From Bretschneidera sinensis (taxonomy: Eukaryota > Streptophyta > Magnoliopsida > Brassicales > Akaniaceae): a DNA stretch of 64,000 bases. The first letter of the stretch is position 1. The number at the start of each line of letters is the position of its first letter. Below, one piece after another: positions 55,299 through 64,000 of this stretch. A program made the position numbers and the translations under genes. The stretch lies in NCBI GenBank assembly GCA_023935145.1, contig CM043705.1:23843290-23907289 (forward strand), read 5' to 3'. The notes below the pieces were generated by a model that was given only the letters and a program-made list of their open reading frames with translations, searched no databases and was not told where the DNA came from.

Positions 55299-55836
55299 CC
55301 ACTTCAATGAGCATTTAAAAAAAATGAAAAATATACATTCAACCTATAGTTTACTCATTAATACTCAAAAGCTTTGAAAAATTTATTGTTGAGTCATTCA
55401 TCAAGCTTTTTCTTGAAAGAGAGATATTGTTCATTTGTAAAAGCATTCATTACTATCTCTCTACCATTTACTTTACAGCAACTCATATTTATTGTAAAGG
55501 GATTAACTTCCACAAGGAAGAGATTAGCTTCCGAGAGAAAGGGATTGGTTGTAAGGTTTGTACAACACCCGTGAAGTTGTACGACTAAAAGTTTTAGTGG
55601 ATCACTTCAAGGAGGTTCCTTGAAGAGAGTAGACATAGGGTTAGAACGAATCCGATATTGCCGAGCCACTATAAACTGAGTTTGCATTTTCTCTTCATTA
55701 AACTCTTTTACTTAAAGCACATTACTTGTTTGTATGCTTATGCATTTAACTGTTTTTATAAACTTGCAAGTAATTAGTGAAAGTTTTTAAAAACCCAATT
55801 CACCCCCCCTCTTGAGTTGGAACCTCAGTTTACAAT

Positions 55837-55849
55837 TGGTATCAGAGTC
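55837..55849 (+). promoter_or_regulatory. Primer binding site, initiator tRNA-Met type
   Basis: TGGTATCAGAGTC lies two bases after the LTR and fixes its right edge. The final bases of the canonical TGGTATCAGAGC differ. Confidence 0.88.
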
Positions 55850-55889
55850 TTGTTCTCAATTTCATGCTTAAAATCCTTGAGTTGATCCG

Positions 55890-57186
55890 ATGGAATCAAA
55901 TAGCTATTCTAAGGGACATTCCTACACTAGGCCTCCCTTGTTCAATGGCTCCAACTACAATTATTGGAAAAACATGATGAAAATCTTTGTCGAAAACAAG
56001 ATTATAATCAATGGAGAGTCATTGAGGAAGGACCTAGAATTCCAACAAAGGAAATAACTATTGGATAAATCAATCATACAATGTCTAAACTCAAAACTAA
56101 GTTCAATGATAAGGATTATAGAATGATGTCTCTAAATAGTAGAGCCACAAGTATTTTACATTGTGCTTTAGATATTTCTGAATATAATAAAATCTCTGCA
56201 TGTGTTTCGGCTAAGGAGATTTGGGATAAATTGCAAGTTACATATGAAGGAACTAGCGAAGTTAAAAAAAATCAAAAATCTATATGCTAGTGTCTGAGTA
56301 TGAATCTTTCAAAATGTCTCCTAACGAAAAAATTTCTCAAATGCACTCACGTTTCACAACTATTTTTAACAGTTTGAAGCTTCTTGGTCTGAACATTGAG
56401 GAGTTTGAACTAACAAGAAAAATCTTAAAATCTTTGCCACCCACTTGGAAAGCAAAGAAGACAGCCATCACAGAGGCCAAAGATCTTGACAAACTTGATG
56501 TCGAAACACTTCTCGGATCACTATTGACATACGAGATGGAAGAAATGAATCCCATTGTCAATGATGATGAGAAGAAGAAAAAGATGATTACTCTCAAAAC
56601 CTCTATGAGCAACAAAGAAGAAGAAATAGAATAAGAGGTGGAAAGCAGCGAAGAAGATGGTGAGATGACTTTAATCACCAAACAGTTTCACAAATTCTTG
56701 AAGAAAAGCAAGAAATCATACACAAAGGATCTCACTTCAAAAAGGAAACCACTTGTGTGTTATGGCTGTAAAAAGATCGGTCACATCAAGGCTAATTGTA
56801 TAGCAACAAGCAAACCATATAAGAGCTTTAAAAAGAAAGCTATAATTACAACCACTTGGAGTAATGGCGAAGAAGAAGACTCCTCGGATAATCAGATCGG
56901 ATACGAGGAGATTGCCAACCTATGTTTTATGGCAATCGACGACGAAAATGAGGTATCGAATTCTTCCCCTTCTAAAAATAACATTGTTAGTAGTAGTGAA
57001 GAATTAATAGAAGTCATAAATGAAATGCATGAAGAATTGAAGAAATTCGATTCTAGGAACACTATTCTAAAAAAGGAGGTGTCATCTCTTTCTAAAGAGA
57101 TGGAAGGCTTAAAAGAGGAAAAAGAAAAACTATCTTCCTTACTTTATGATTCTTCTCAAGATTTTCTTAAAGATGTGAAAACTTAA
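55890..57186 (+). pseudogene. Copia Gag (decayed)
   Basis: The ATG at 55890 (MESNSYSKGHSYTRPPLFNGSNYNYWK) matches the usual start of copia gag proteins. The core follows in two other frames, first LNSRATSILHCALDISEYNKI and AKEIWDKLQVTYEGTSEVK (56081-56290), then YESFKMSPNEKISQMHSRFTTIFNSLKLLG and RKILKSLPPTWKAKKTAI (56284-56634). After one stop the frame continues (56638-57186) with a zinc knuckle CYGCKKIGHIKANC (CX2CX4HX4C complete) and a coiled coil rich in E, K and L. It would form the particle shell and bind RNA. Confidence 0.88.
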
Positions 57187-57191
57187 AGAAG

Positions 57192-57965
57192 ATGATAATA
57201 GAATTGAATGGCAAATTATCTAGACTTATGCTTAGAAAAGAAAAGCTAGATGAAGTGCTATCTTACCAAAGATTAAATGTAGGAAAATCCAGGTTAGGTT
57301 ATTCTCCATTAGGCAAGCAAAAATCAAAAGAGAGCTTATTCGTAAAAGCATCATGTGTGAATGAAGTCTCTACTTCAAAGACCACTAGCAAGGTCAAAAG
57401 CATTCCCATAATGAATGCTAGTAGGTTTAAAAATACCAATTCAAATGTATATACAAGAAATAAGCATCCTAGAAATACTCATGCTTATATGTATGCTCAT
57501 TCAAGCAATGCTTATACACATCCTAGGGTAACCATCATGTGCATCCTAGAAATAATATGTATACTCAAAACTTGCACACTACACATGCATATCCTAGGAA
57601 TTATCATCATGTGTATCCTAGAAATAATATGCATATTCATAATAATGCAAGCATATATCCTAGAAATGATCATCATACATTTCCTAGAAATGACATGCAT
57701 GTTCATAATCCTCACAATAGAAACATGTATCCTAGGAATACTAATCCAAAGAGTTATAGACATGCACAACTAAGAAATCCTAGAAATTTCAATAACTATT
57801 GTCCTAAGATTGTGCATCATCAACATTTCTATAAATATAGAACACCTTACATTGTTAAGAAAGTATGGGTCCCTAAAGGAACCGTATTTTCTAGGACTAA
57901 CCCTAAAGGACCCAAGAAGTTTTGGGTACCTAAGAGTGCAATTGTGTATCCTTGTGTGATGTAGA
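57192..57965 (+). pseudogene. Gag-protease spacer with (Y/H)PRN repeats
   Basis: The frame at 57192-57530 leads into YPRN repeats, then a shift to 57539-57964 continues them. A tyrosine- or histidine-P-R-N tetrapeptide recurs about ten times at roughly 10-12 residue spacing, in a His- and Asn-rich context, encoded by CATCCTAGAAAT-type DNA repeats (57460-57790). It ends with two WVPK motifs (VWVPKGT and FWVPKSA), common in SIRE-like elements just before the protease. The function is unknown. Basic, repetitive composition suggests nucleic-acid or metal contact, but this is a guess. Confidence 0.7.
57460..57790 (+). repeat. Coding minisatellite CCTAGAAAT
   Basis: Repeated CATCCTAGAAATA / TATCCTAGAAATGA words at about 30-36 bp spacing, the DNA behind the (Y/H)PRN peptide repeat. 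The repeat keeps other frames and the complementary strand open by chance. Confidence 0.8.
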
Positions 57966-58259
57966 TATGTCTCCACACCAAAGAAAAAAGTAATTGTTGG
58001 TACCTTGATAGTGGATGCTCAAAGCACATGACCAGTGATCGAAGTGCATTCAAAGAGCTAACTCTAAGAGATGGTGGATATGTCACCATTGGAGACAACA
58101 CAAAAATAAAGATTATTAAGCATGGAAAAGTTGGTAATAATTTCTCAACCCTTGATAATGTATTATTTGTGCAAGGCCTTAAGCCAAATTTATTAAGTAT
58201 TAGTCAACTATGTGACAAAGGCAACAAATTCATATTTGAAACCTCTCATTGTCTATAGA
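57966..58259 (+). pseudogene. Copia aspartic protease fragment
   Basis: NCWYLDSGCSKHMTSD near 57998-58040 holds the catalytic DSG of copia proteases. It continues YVTIGDNTKIKIIKHGKVGN, LDNVLFVQGLKPNLLSISQLCDKG and FIFETSHCL, the usual protease end, and stops at 58256. It is in the same frame as the preceding WVPK spacer, apart from one stop at 57962. Confidence 0.85.
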
Positions 58260-59187
58260 CATCAAGAGTAACAAGATCAAGCTTGTTGGCCATAGACACG
58301 AAAATGTCTATATATTTGATTTGAAATCCTTGCATTCGGAAAATGAAAAATGTTTTCCCGCATTTAGTGAAAACTCATGGCTATGGCATAGAAGGCTTGG
58401 TCATGTGAATATAGATTTGCTTAAAATCATTTCAAGAAAAGATTTAATCATTGGATTTCCCAAAATCAAATTTGAAAAAGATAAAATGTGTCATGCTTGT
58501 CAAATGGGAAAGCAAACTAGAATTTCTTTTAAATCCAAAAAGGTAGTCTCAACTACTAGACCATTGGAACTTTTGCATATGGACTTATTTGGTCCAATAA
58601 GTACCATTAGTCTACGTGGCCATAAATATGCTCTTGTTATTGTTGATGACTATTCAACATATACCTTTGTTATCTTTATTGCTTACAAGGATGAAGCTTA
58701 CAAAGGATTTGAAAACTTTTGCAAAAAGGTTCAAAATGAAAAAGGAATTTGTATTTCAAGCATTAGAAGTGATCATAGAAAAGAATTTGAAAACCAAAGC
58801 TTTTCGAAATTTTGCAATGAAAATGGAATTGATCACAACTTTTTAGCTCCTAGAACTCCTCAACAAAATGGAGTTGTGGAGAGGAAAAATAAAGTTCTAG
58901 AAGAATTTGCAAGAACAATGCTTTATGAAAATAGCTTGCCAAAATACTTTGGGGCTGAAGCGGTAAACACCTCTTGCTATATCTTATCTAGAATTTTAAT
59001 TAGGCCTATGCTTAACAAAACTCCATATGAATTATGGAAAGGTAGAAAGCCTAATATCTCCTATTTTCGCTCATATTTTTGTACCTTTGGTTGTAAATGC
59101 TTTATCTTAAATAACAATAAAACTAACTTGGGTAAATTTGACTCAAAGACCGATGAGGGGGATATTCTTAGGATACTCAACCTCTAG
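58249..59187 (+). CDS. Copia integrase, open 312-codon fragment
   Basis: The pre-integrase zinc-binding part reads SWLWHRRLGHVN and CHACQMGKQTRISF (H-H-C-C complete, about residues 42-87). The DDE core follows: HMDLFGPIS (first D), IRSDHRKEFEN (second D) and PQQNGVVERKN (E), all catalytic residues kept. It goes on through ELWKGRKPNISYF and FGCKCFILNN, then loses frame near 59160, where the family reads DEGIFLGYS (continued at 59138-59443 in another frame). This is the best-preserved enzyme domain in the window, but it is part of a polyprotein whose other parts are broken. Confidence 0.88.
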   Translation: MSIDIKSNKIKLVGHRHENVYIFDLKSLHSENEKCFPAFSENSWLWHRRLGHVNIDLLKIISRKDLIIGFPKIKFEKDKMCHACQMGKQTRISFKSKKVVSTTRPLELLHMDLFGPISTISLRGHKYALVIVDDYSTYTFVIFIAYKDEAYKGFENFCKKVQNEKGICISSIRSDHRKEFENQSFSKFCNENGIDHNFLAPRTPQQNGVVERKNKVLEEFARTMLYENSLPKYFGAEAVNTSCYILSRILIRPMLNKTPYELWKGRKPNISYFRSYFCTFGCKCFILNNNKTNLGKFDSKTDEGDILRILNL

Positions 59188-61086
59188 TAAAGTTTATAGA
59201 GTCTTCAACAAGAGAACGCTAGTGGTTGAAGAATCTGTACATATAGCCCTTGATGAGTTTAACCCAATTAGTAGTAGAGAAGTTTCTTTCAATGATGATG
59301 CAGATTTCATTCCAAGAACAGAAACATGTACTCCCATTATTGACCCAAAGGAGAGCCTACCTCAAACAAATCAAGAATTAGAAACTCTCAAATTGGACCA
59401 ACCATCTACAAGTCAACAAGAGGATGGTCTTCCCAAAGATTGAATGTATGTAAATTATCACCCAATTGATCAGGTGATTGGTGATCCTTCACAAGGGGTA
59501 AGAACTCATTCCTCTATTAGAAATATTTGCAACTATGTAGCCTATTTGTCTCAAACAGAACCTAAAACATTTATAAAAGCCGAGAAGGATGTTGATTGGA
59601 TAAATGCCATGCAAGAAGAAATAAATCAATTTGAAAAAAACAATGTATAGAATCTAGTTCATAGACCAAAGAATCATACAATAATAGGAACTAAATGGGT
59701 ATTTAGAAAAAAGATGGATGAAAATGGAATAGTAACTAGAAACAATGCTAGATTAGTTGCTAAGGGATATAATCAAGAAGAAGGAATAGACTTTGATGAG
59801 ACCTATGCTCTCGTAGCAAGATTAGAAGCTATTCGAATGTTATTAGCCTTTGCATGCTTTAACATGTTTAAATTATTTCAAATGGATGTAAAAAAGTGCA
59901 TTTTTAAATGACTTTATAGAAGAAGAGGTATCTGTTGAGCAACCTCTTGGATTTGAGAATCCTAGTCTTCCAAATCATGTCTACAAGCTTTCTAAAGCTT
60001 TATATGGGTTGAAGCAAGCTCCAAGAGCATGGTATGAAAGACTAAATAAATTTTTGATTGACAATAATTTTACAAGAGGAAAAATATACACAACCCTCTT
60101 CATAAAAACTCACAAAAATGACACTCTACTAGTTCAAATATATGTTGATGATATCATATTTTGTGCTACTAATGAATCTATATGTCAAGTGCATGCAAGG
60201 TGAATTTGAAATGAGCATGATGGGAGAGCTTACCTACTTCCTTGGACTTCAAATCAACCAATTGAAAGGATGCATCTTCATCAATCAATCAAAATACACC
60301 AAGGACCTACTAAAAAGGTTCGGGATGGAAAGCTCAAAGTCACTTGGTACTCTTATAAGCACATCTACAAAACTTGACCTTGATGAAGGAGGTAAACATG
60401 TAGACACTAAAACTTACAGAAGCATGATAGGAGCTTTACTTTATTTAATTACAAATAGACCTAATATAATGTTCAGTGTATGCATATGTGCTAGATTTTA
60501 AGCTAACTCTATGGAATCACATGTGATTGCATTAAAAAGAATCCTTAGATATCTAAAAGGGACTCAAAAACCTAGGATTATGGTACTTTAGAGATTCATC
60601 TTTTGAGCTTGTAGGATATTCAGATGCTGATTTTGCGGGGTGTAGGTTAGATAGAAAAAGCAATAGTGGAACATGCCAATTCTTAGGTGTAATGCTAACC
60701 TCTTGGTTTTCTAAGAAACAAAACTCGGTCACACTATCAACCACCGAGGTGGAATACATAGCAGCCGAAAGTTGTTGTGCACAAGTGTTGTGGATGAAAC
60801 AACAACTAGAAGACTATAGCATGAACTTTAAAATTATTCCAATTCATTGCGATAATACCAGTGCTATCAACTTAACCAAAAACCCTATTCAGCACTTTAG
60901 AACCAAACACATAGAAATTAGACATCATTGTTTAAGAGATCATGCTTAAAAATGTGATATAAGACTAGAATTCATTCCTTTCGAAGATCAAATAGCTTAC
61001 ATTCTTACAAAACCTTTAAATGAAGCTAGTTTTTGTAAAATTAGACTGTTAATAGGATTAGTAGACTATGATAAACTGTATGCTTG
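59138..61086 (+). pseudogene. Copia integrase tail, RT and RNase H
   Basis: Frame 59138-59443 gives GIFLGYSTSSKVYRVFNKRTL and the acidic linker. After a stop come YHPIDQVIGDPSQGVRTHSS and EPKTFIKAEKDVDWINAMQEE. RT shows TKWVFRKKMDENG, RLVAKGYNQEEGIDFDETYA, LFQMDVK, PLGFENPS, LSKALYGLKQAPRAWY and the intact YVDD at 60141-60152. It continues GELTYFLGLQI, TYRSMIGALLYL and, after a shift near 60565, YSDADFAGCRLDRKS. RNase H (60692-60949) has STTEVEYIAAESCCAQ, DNTSAINLTKNPIQH and KHIEIRHH. At least three shifts and five stops break it. Confidence 0.88.
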
Positions 61087-61224
61087 ATTGCATCATTATT
61101 CATCATTTGCATAGTTGACATCTAGTTAATGAGTATTAAACCTTATTTAATATTTCCCTCACTCAAGATGGCATAGATAAAAAATATTCGTGCTAAGACT
61201 CTAAGCTGGAAGTTTTTTTGGGGT

Positions 61225-61486
61225 CCAGTCGACTGGTAACATACTGCCTTTTCACCCAGTCGACTAGTTCATGTACCCAGTTGACTGGTAGAACAAGACC
61301 TTGTTTGGAGCCAAAATTTTAAAATTCTAGTAACTACCTAGTCTACTGTTATGGAAGACCCAGTCGATTGGTATATCTCTATCAGTTTACCCAGTCGACT
61401 GGTGTCCCAACCCAGTCGACTGGTATGATAAAAATTCTCAAATTGTGAAGGATCTAGTCGACTAGTGCCCTAACCCAGTCGACTGG
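61225..61486. promoter_or_regulatory. Palindrome cluster upstream of extra ORF (plus copy)
   Basis: Eight 12-bp sites related to CCAGTCGACTGG: perfect at 61225, 61391, 61412 and 61475; CCAGTCGACTAG at 61256; CCAGTTGACTGG at 61277; CCAGTCGATTGG at 61360; CTAGTCGACTAG at 61454. A ninth, more damaged one lies near 61338. The last site is 11 bp before a TATA box. The same layout occurs in the minus copy. Confidence 0.68.
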
Positions 61487-61497
61487 TATCGCGATTC

Positions 61498-61506
61498 TAT
61501 AAATAG
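61498..61506 (+). promoter_or_regulatory. TATA box of putative internal promoter
   Basis: CTATAAATA directly after the palindrome cluster, about 215 bp before the extra ORF start at 61720. The leader between them is C/T-rich (for example CTAAGCTTTCTCTCC), as in plant 5' untranslated regions. Conserved in the minus-strand copy. Confidence 0.55.
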
Positions 61507-61719
61507 TCTCTTCAGATTTTTCAGTTTTCACGCCATTTTTGAAAACCCTAAGCTTTCTCTCCCTAGATAATCTCATCTTTCTGACCAAAATCTTACAAAA
61601 AAAACTCCATATAATCCTTGATCTCATCCCCCGTAAACTTTATTTCAACTTTCAACGGTTGAAATTTCTTTTTTTCCCCAAAATCTCTCATTCTCCCTAA
61701 AAACACATTTTTTTCCAAA

Positions 61720-62976
61720 ATGTCTAAGAGAATCAAAATCAAAACCACTGTTGGAGGACCTCACGCGCCTGCTAGGCCACGGTTCAAGAAATCCATGGCA
61801 CTGGACACCAAAGGGAAGGGATTGGCGGGCTCCTCTAGCAAAAAAGCAAGGACAAAGCTAGACGACTCCCTGTTTTGGAGTCCAGCCGCCAAAGAGAGGT
61901 AGAACTCTATCATTCGTCATAAGAAGATAATGGCGGGTAAATTCATTAACTTCAAATCTATTCGTCATGCTAACTTTGACATACTACATTTCTTTAAGGC
62001 TGCACTTGACCTCACTGGTCAAGATTCACCAAAAATACTACCCATGCCTGATTCACCAGTTCTACGCCAACTTGGTGAAACCTAGTCCACTGGCTATTCG
62101 ATTCAGAACCAGTGTGACGAGTGTGGAGTTTGAGGTCAACACTGACCTCTTGGTGAGCATACTGAGGATCCCTGTGGGAGGGATCCAATGGAATTTGGAC
62201 GGATGACCGGACAACTTTAACTACGATAAGACATGTTAGATCATTAGGGGCGATCCTAACTATATCTTTCGGCCCACTACATTTCACACATGCAGTGACA
62301 GGCCCCTCGATTTGAAGTTGTTCAATCTCATTGTGAGCTGGACCATCCATCCATGACTTAGGAGTTGGGGCTATCTCTTGAAGATAGATGTGGTACTAAT
62401 TTGGTGTCTTAAAACTGGACACCACTTCAATATGTACCCCTTACTGCTCGCTAACATGATAAATGATAAAGCTAGTGACTCCGGGTGTCTTTTCTATGGG
62501 ATGCTCATCACCCTCATCCTCCAGCACTTCCGAGTTCCTCTTCTTGCCTCTGAGGCTCAGGACATTGGCCCCAAGGATATCATCAATGTCTATTTTCTGA
62601 AGAAGATGGGGTGCACAGTCCGAGATGGAATGATCTACTCCAAAGCCAAGATTGGAGATGATGACAGCAGTGAGGAGGATAACGAGGGTCAAGGTGATGC
62701 AGCCCCTACCACTGCTATGGACACTGATAACTAAGCACCACCGCATGGTGGTTCTAGTTCTGGTCTAGCTGGATATGGTGATCTACTTCAGGCCTTATCG
62801 AGCCTTCAACTATCCATGCAGTCTAGGTTCCAGAGCTTGAGCTCTTTTGTTGATGCCATGCATCATAACCTCCATTCCCTTAGAGACAACTTTGAGCTGC
62901 ACCTAGAGCACACAGAGGACTCATTGGCGGAGCTTCAGGATCTTATACGAGACGGCTCTGATTCTCCTGCTCGCTG
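61720..62976 (+). pseudogene. Extra ORF in env position of copia element (plus copy)
   Basis: Starts at ATG 61720 (MSKRIKIKTTVGGPH) and ends TGA 62974-62976, about 418 codons, interrupted by a stop at 61900, a shift near 62005, and stops near 62203, 62236, 62356 and 62732. Parts in order: a basic N-terminus with SSSKKARTK; DDSLFWSP; a central domain (KYYPCLIHQFYANLVK, VEFEVNTDLLVSILRIP); GDPNYIFRPTTF; SWTIHP; a segment FRVPLLASEAQD; an acidic region DDDSSEEDNEG; and a heptad-type C-terminus (LQALSSLQLSMQSRFQSL, LAELQDLI). It aligns with 11090-9828 over its whole length. There is no signal peptide or membrane helix. It may be a 'putative plant transposon protein' family member. Its role is unknown. 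Confidence 0.68.
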
Positions 62977-63661
62977 AGTTGCTTGTTGTTATCTTTTCAG
63001 TTATATATAGCTTTTAGTTGTTCTTGGCACGAACATTTATTACATTATCATACATTTCAGTTTTTATATTCGGCTCCTAGAAGCCTGTGATGTATGGATA
63101 TTTGTATTTCTTTGACCATATATCATGTCTAGCTCATGGTTTATATACTTGCTTTATATTTACACTATATGCATACTTAATTTAAATTTGTATTACTGGG
63201 AAATATGCTTTAACTACTTATGCTAGTGTGAAAACTTTCGGTTCTTCTTGGGAAATCTTTCTAGCTCTGAATAATACCTAGTTTTCGTATACAAGTTTTT
63301 TTATACACAATCTTACTGTCAATAGTATCTATGTTGCTTATTTTTTTTGTTAGCACTCACTTTTATGTTGTTGTCAAAACGGGGGAGAAAAATGAGAAAC
63401 AGAGAAATATCACTGTAGACTTAAAATAGAGCATAGATTTAGGGGGAGCATTGCTCCGAAGATCTTATTGAATATAAGACTGTATTTAGTTGCTTGGTTG
63501 GGTTGTTTATGAACTGCATTTGAACTGTTTTATAGGTTGGTTTTATCCACACAAAAAAAAAAAAATAGAGGAATCTCTGCCTATTTTTTTCTAAAAACCC
63601 AACACTTAGTTTTTAAAACTGTTTTCTCTCATTAGTTTTGTCATCATCAAAAAGAGGAGAT
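62977..63661 (+). other. Copia 3' untranslated region with polypurine tract
   Basis: No gene. It ends with AAAAAGAGGAGAT (63649-63661) directly before the 3' LTR, the polypurine tract. It aligns with the 9128-9827 region of the minus copy, including a GGTTGGGTTG...A-rich stretch. Confidence 0.75.
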
Positions 63662-64000
63662 TGTTAACCCTCATCTAAATTTTAATAATGACAAAACACT
63701 ACTCTAATTGCACTAACAGTTTTATCTAATTGTTTAAACGATAAAAGCTTTCAGTAAAGAATCAAGATGCAAGAACTCAACCCGAATCAGACACCAAGTC
63801 AAGATAAAAGATATAGTATAGGCATTAAAGTATTGAAACAAACTGTAAATCTCTTTTGTTCAAGTAAGTGGCTTGTCTTATGGCTCTTTCTATAAAATAA
63901 TTTTGACAAAACTAATTATTCAAACTCTTCTAAGTCAAAAACACTTTGAAACACGAAAAACTAGGTTGAAGGGCAACCCAGTCGATTGGCGCTTTATACC
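63662..64000 (+). repeat. Copia 3' LTR, cut by window end
   Basis: Starts TGTTAACCC, paired with the 5' LTR at 54689. The first palindrome (CCAGTCGATTGG, 63978-63989) carries one C-to-T change relative to the 5' LTR site. Confidence 0.92.

Larger units (their letters stand above)
54689..55834 (+). repeat. Copia 5' LTR
   Basis: From TGTTGATCC to CAGTTTACA, 1146 bp. It contains a palindrome cluster (55005-55193), a TATA box (CTATATAAAC, 55289-55298) and an AGTTGTACG...CACCCCCCCT end shared with the minus-strand copy. The flank ACTTG (54684-54688) should reappear right of the 3' LTR, outside the window. Confidence 0.92.
54689..64000 (+). mobile_element. Nearly complete Ty1/copia element with extra ORF (runs off window)
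   Basis: 5' LTR 54689-55834, primer site, gag, protease, integrase, RT, RNase H, palindrome cluster, extra ORF, polypurine tract and 3' LTR (63662 onward, cut by the window end). It lies inside RNase H of Ty3 element D. The two LTRs differ at roughly 26 of the first 335 positions, counted by eye, so it is not a recent insertion. The long interior, the spacer with WVPK motifs and the extra 3' ORF resemble the SIRE/Maximus lineage. That placement is tentative. Confidence 0.88.

Noticed and set aside
55837..55849. tRNA-like match at primer binding sites
   Set aside because: Only the 12-13 bases complementary to a tRNA 3' end are present, with no cloverleaf; these are primer sites, not tRNA genes.
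57512..57769. Minus-strand open frame of 85 codons and the plus-strand 57192-57773 alternative frame
   Set aside because: Both are by-products of the CCTAGAAAT minisatellite; the supported frame is the one with (Y/H)PRN leading into WVPK and the protease.
61720..62976. Calling the extra copia ORF an envelope protein
   Set aside because: Position fits, but no signal peptide, membrane helix or cleavage site is visible; the protein looks basic, acidic and coiled-coil instead.

Overview
The window reads as a gene-poor, AT-rich stretch of a flowering-plant nuclear genome, probably a eudicot. No intact host gene, rRNA, tRNA or CRISPR is visible. Nearly everything that can be identified is a transposable element or a relic of one. 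The species cannot be named from the sequence.

Layout, left to right. (1) 1-3567: the 3' end of a Ty3/gypsy chromovirus-like element of Tekay type (integrase, chromodomain-like tail, 3' LTR). (2) 3568-7943: a second, badly decayed copy of that lineage lacking gag, with a locally multiplied integrase segment and a divergent 3' LTR. (3) 7966-14317: a minus-strand Ty1/copia element (LTR, an extra ORF, RNase H, RT, integrase), cut at its 5' side. (4) 14318-28638: an Athila-like Ty3 block ordered LTR - internal - LTR - internal. Its second LTR is split at 21695-26752 by a younger minus-strand Athila-like element. (5) 28639-34151: another Athila-type element (LTR, gag, protease, RT/RNase H) cut off by an inverted LTR arm of the first Athila-like family (34152-35075). 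(6) 35076-37556: unassigned DNA with one poly(A)-ended segment. (7) about 37557-46782: a decayed CACTA (En/Spm) DNA transposon with a TNP2-type transposase gene, a second multi-exon plant-transposase gene and a recognisable 3' terminus. (8) 47568-49210: two PIF/Harbinger (Tourist-like) non-autonomous elements side by side, each with matching 3-bp target duplications. (9) 49828-54688: a Tekay-like element with LTR, primer binding site, gag, protease and RT, interrupted by (10) 54689 to the window end: a nearly complete plus-strand Ty1/copia element of the same family as (3).

The most unusual signal belongs to the copia family of (3) and (10). Clusters of the 12-bp palindrome CCAGTCGACTGG and its decay variants sit upstream of a TATA box in the LTR. 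Another cluster sits upstream of a second TATA box between pol and an extra ORF in the env position. Both copies share this arrangement, which suggests a second, internal promoter driven by the same cis-element as the LTR. Unrelated LTR families in the same window carry their own CpG-centred palindromes (GATCGA/GTCGAC and GCGCTCGAGCGC).

All coding regions are interrupted by stops or frameshifts, so none is expected to encode a full-length working protein. Family assignments rest on motifs read by eye. No database search was run.
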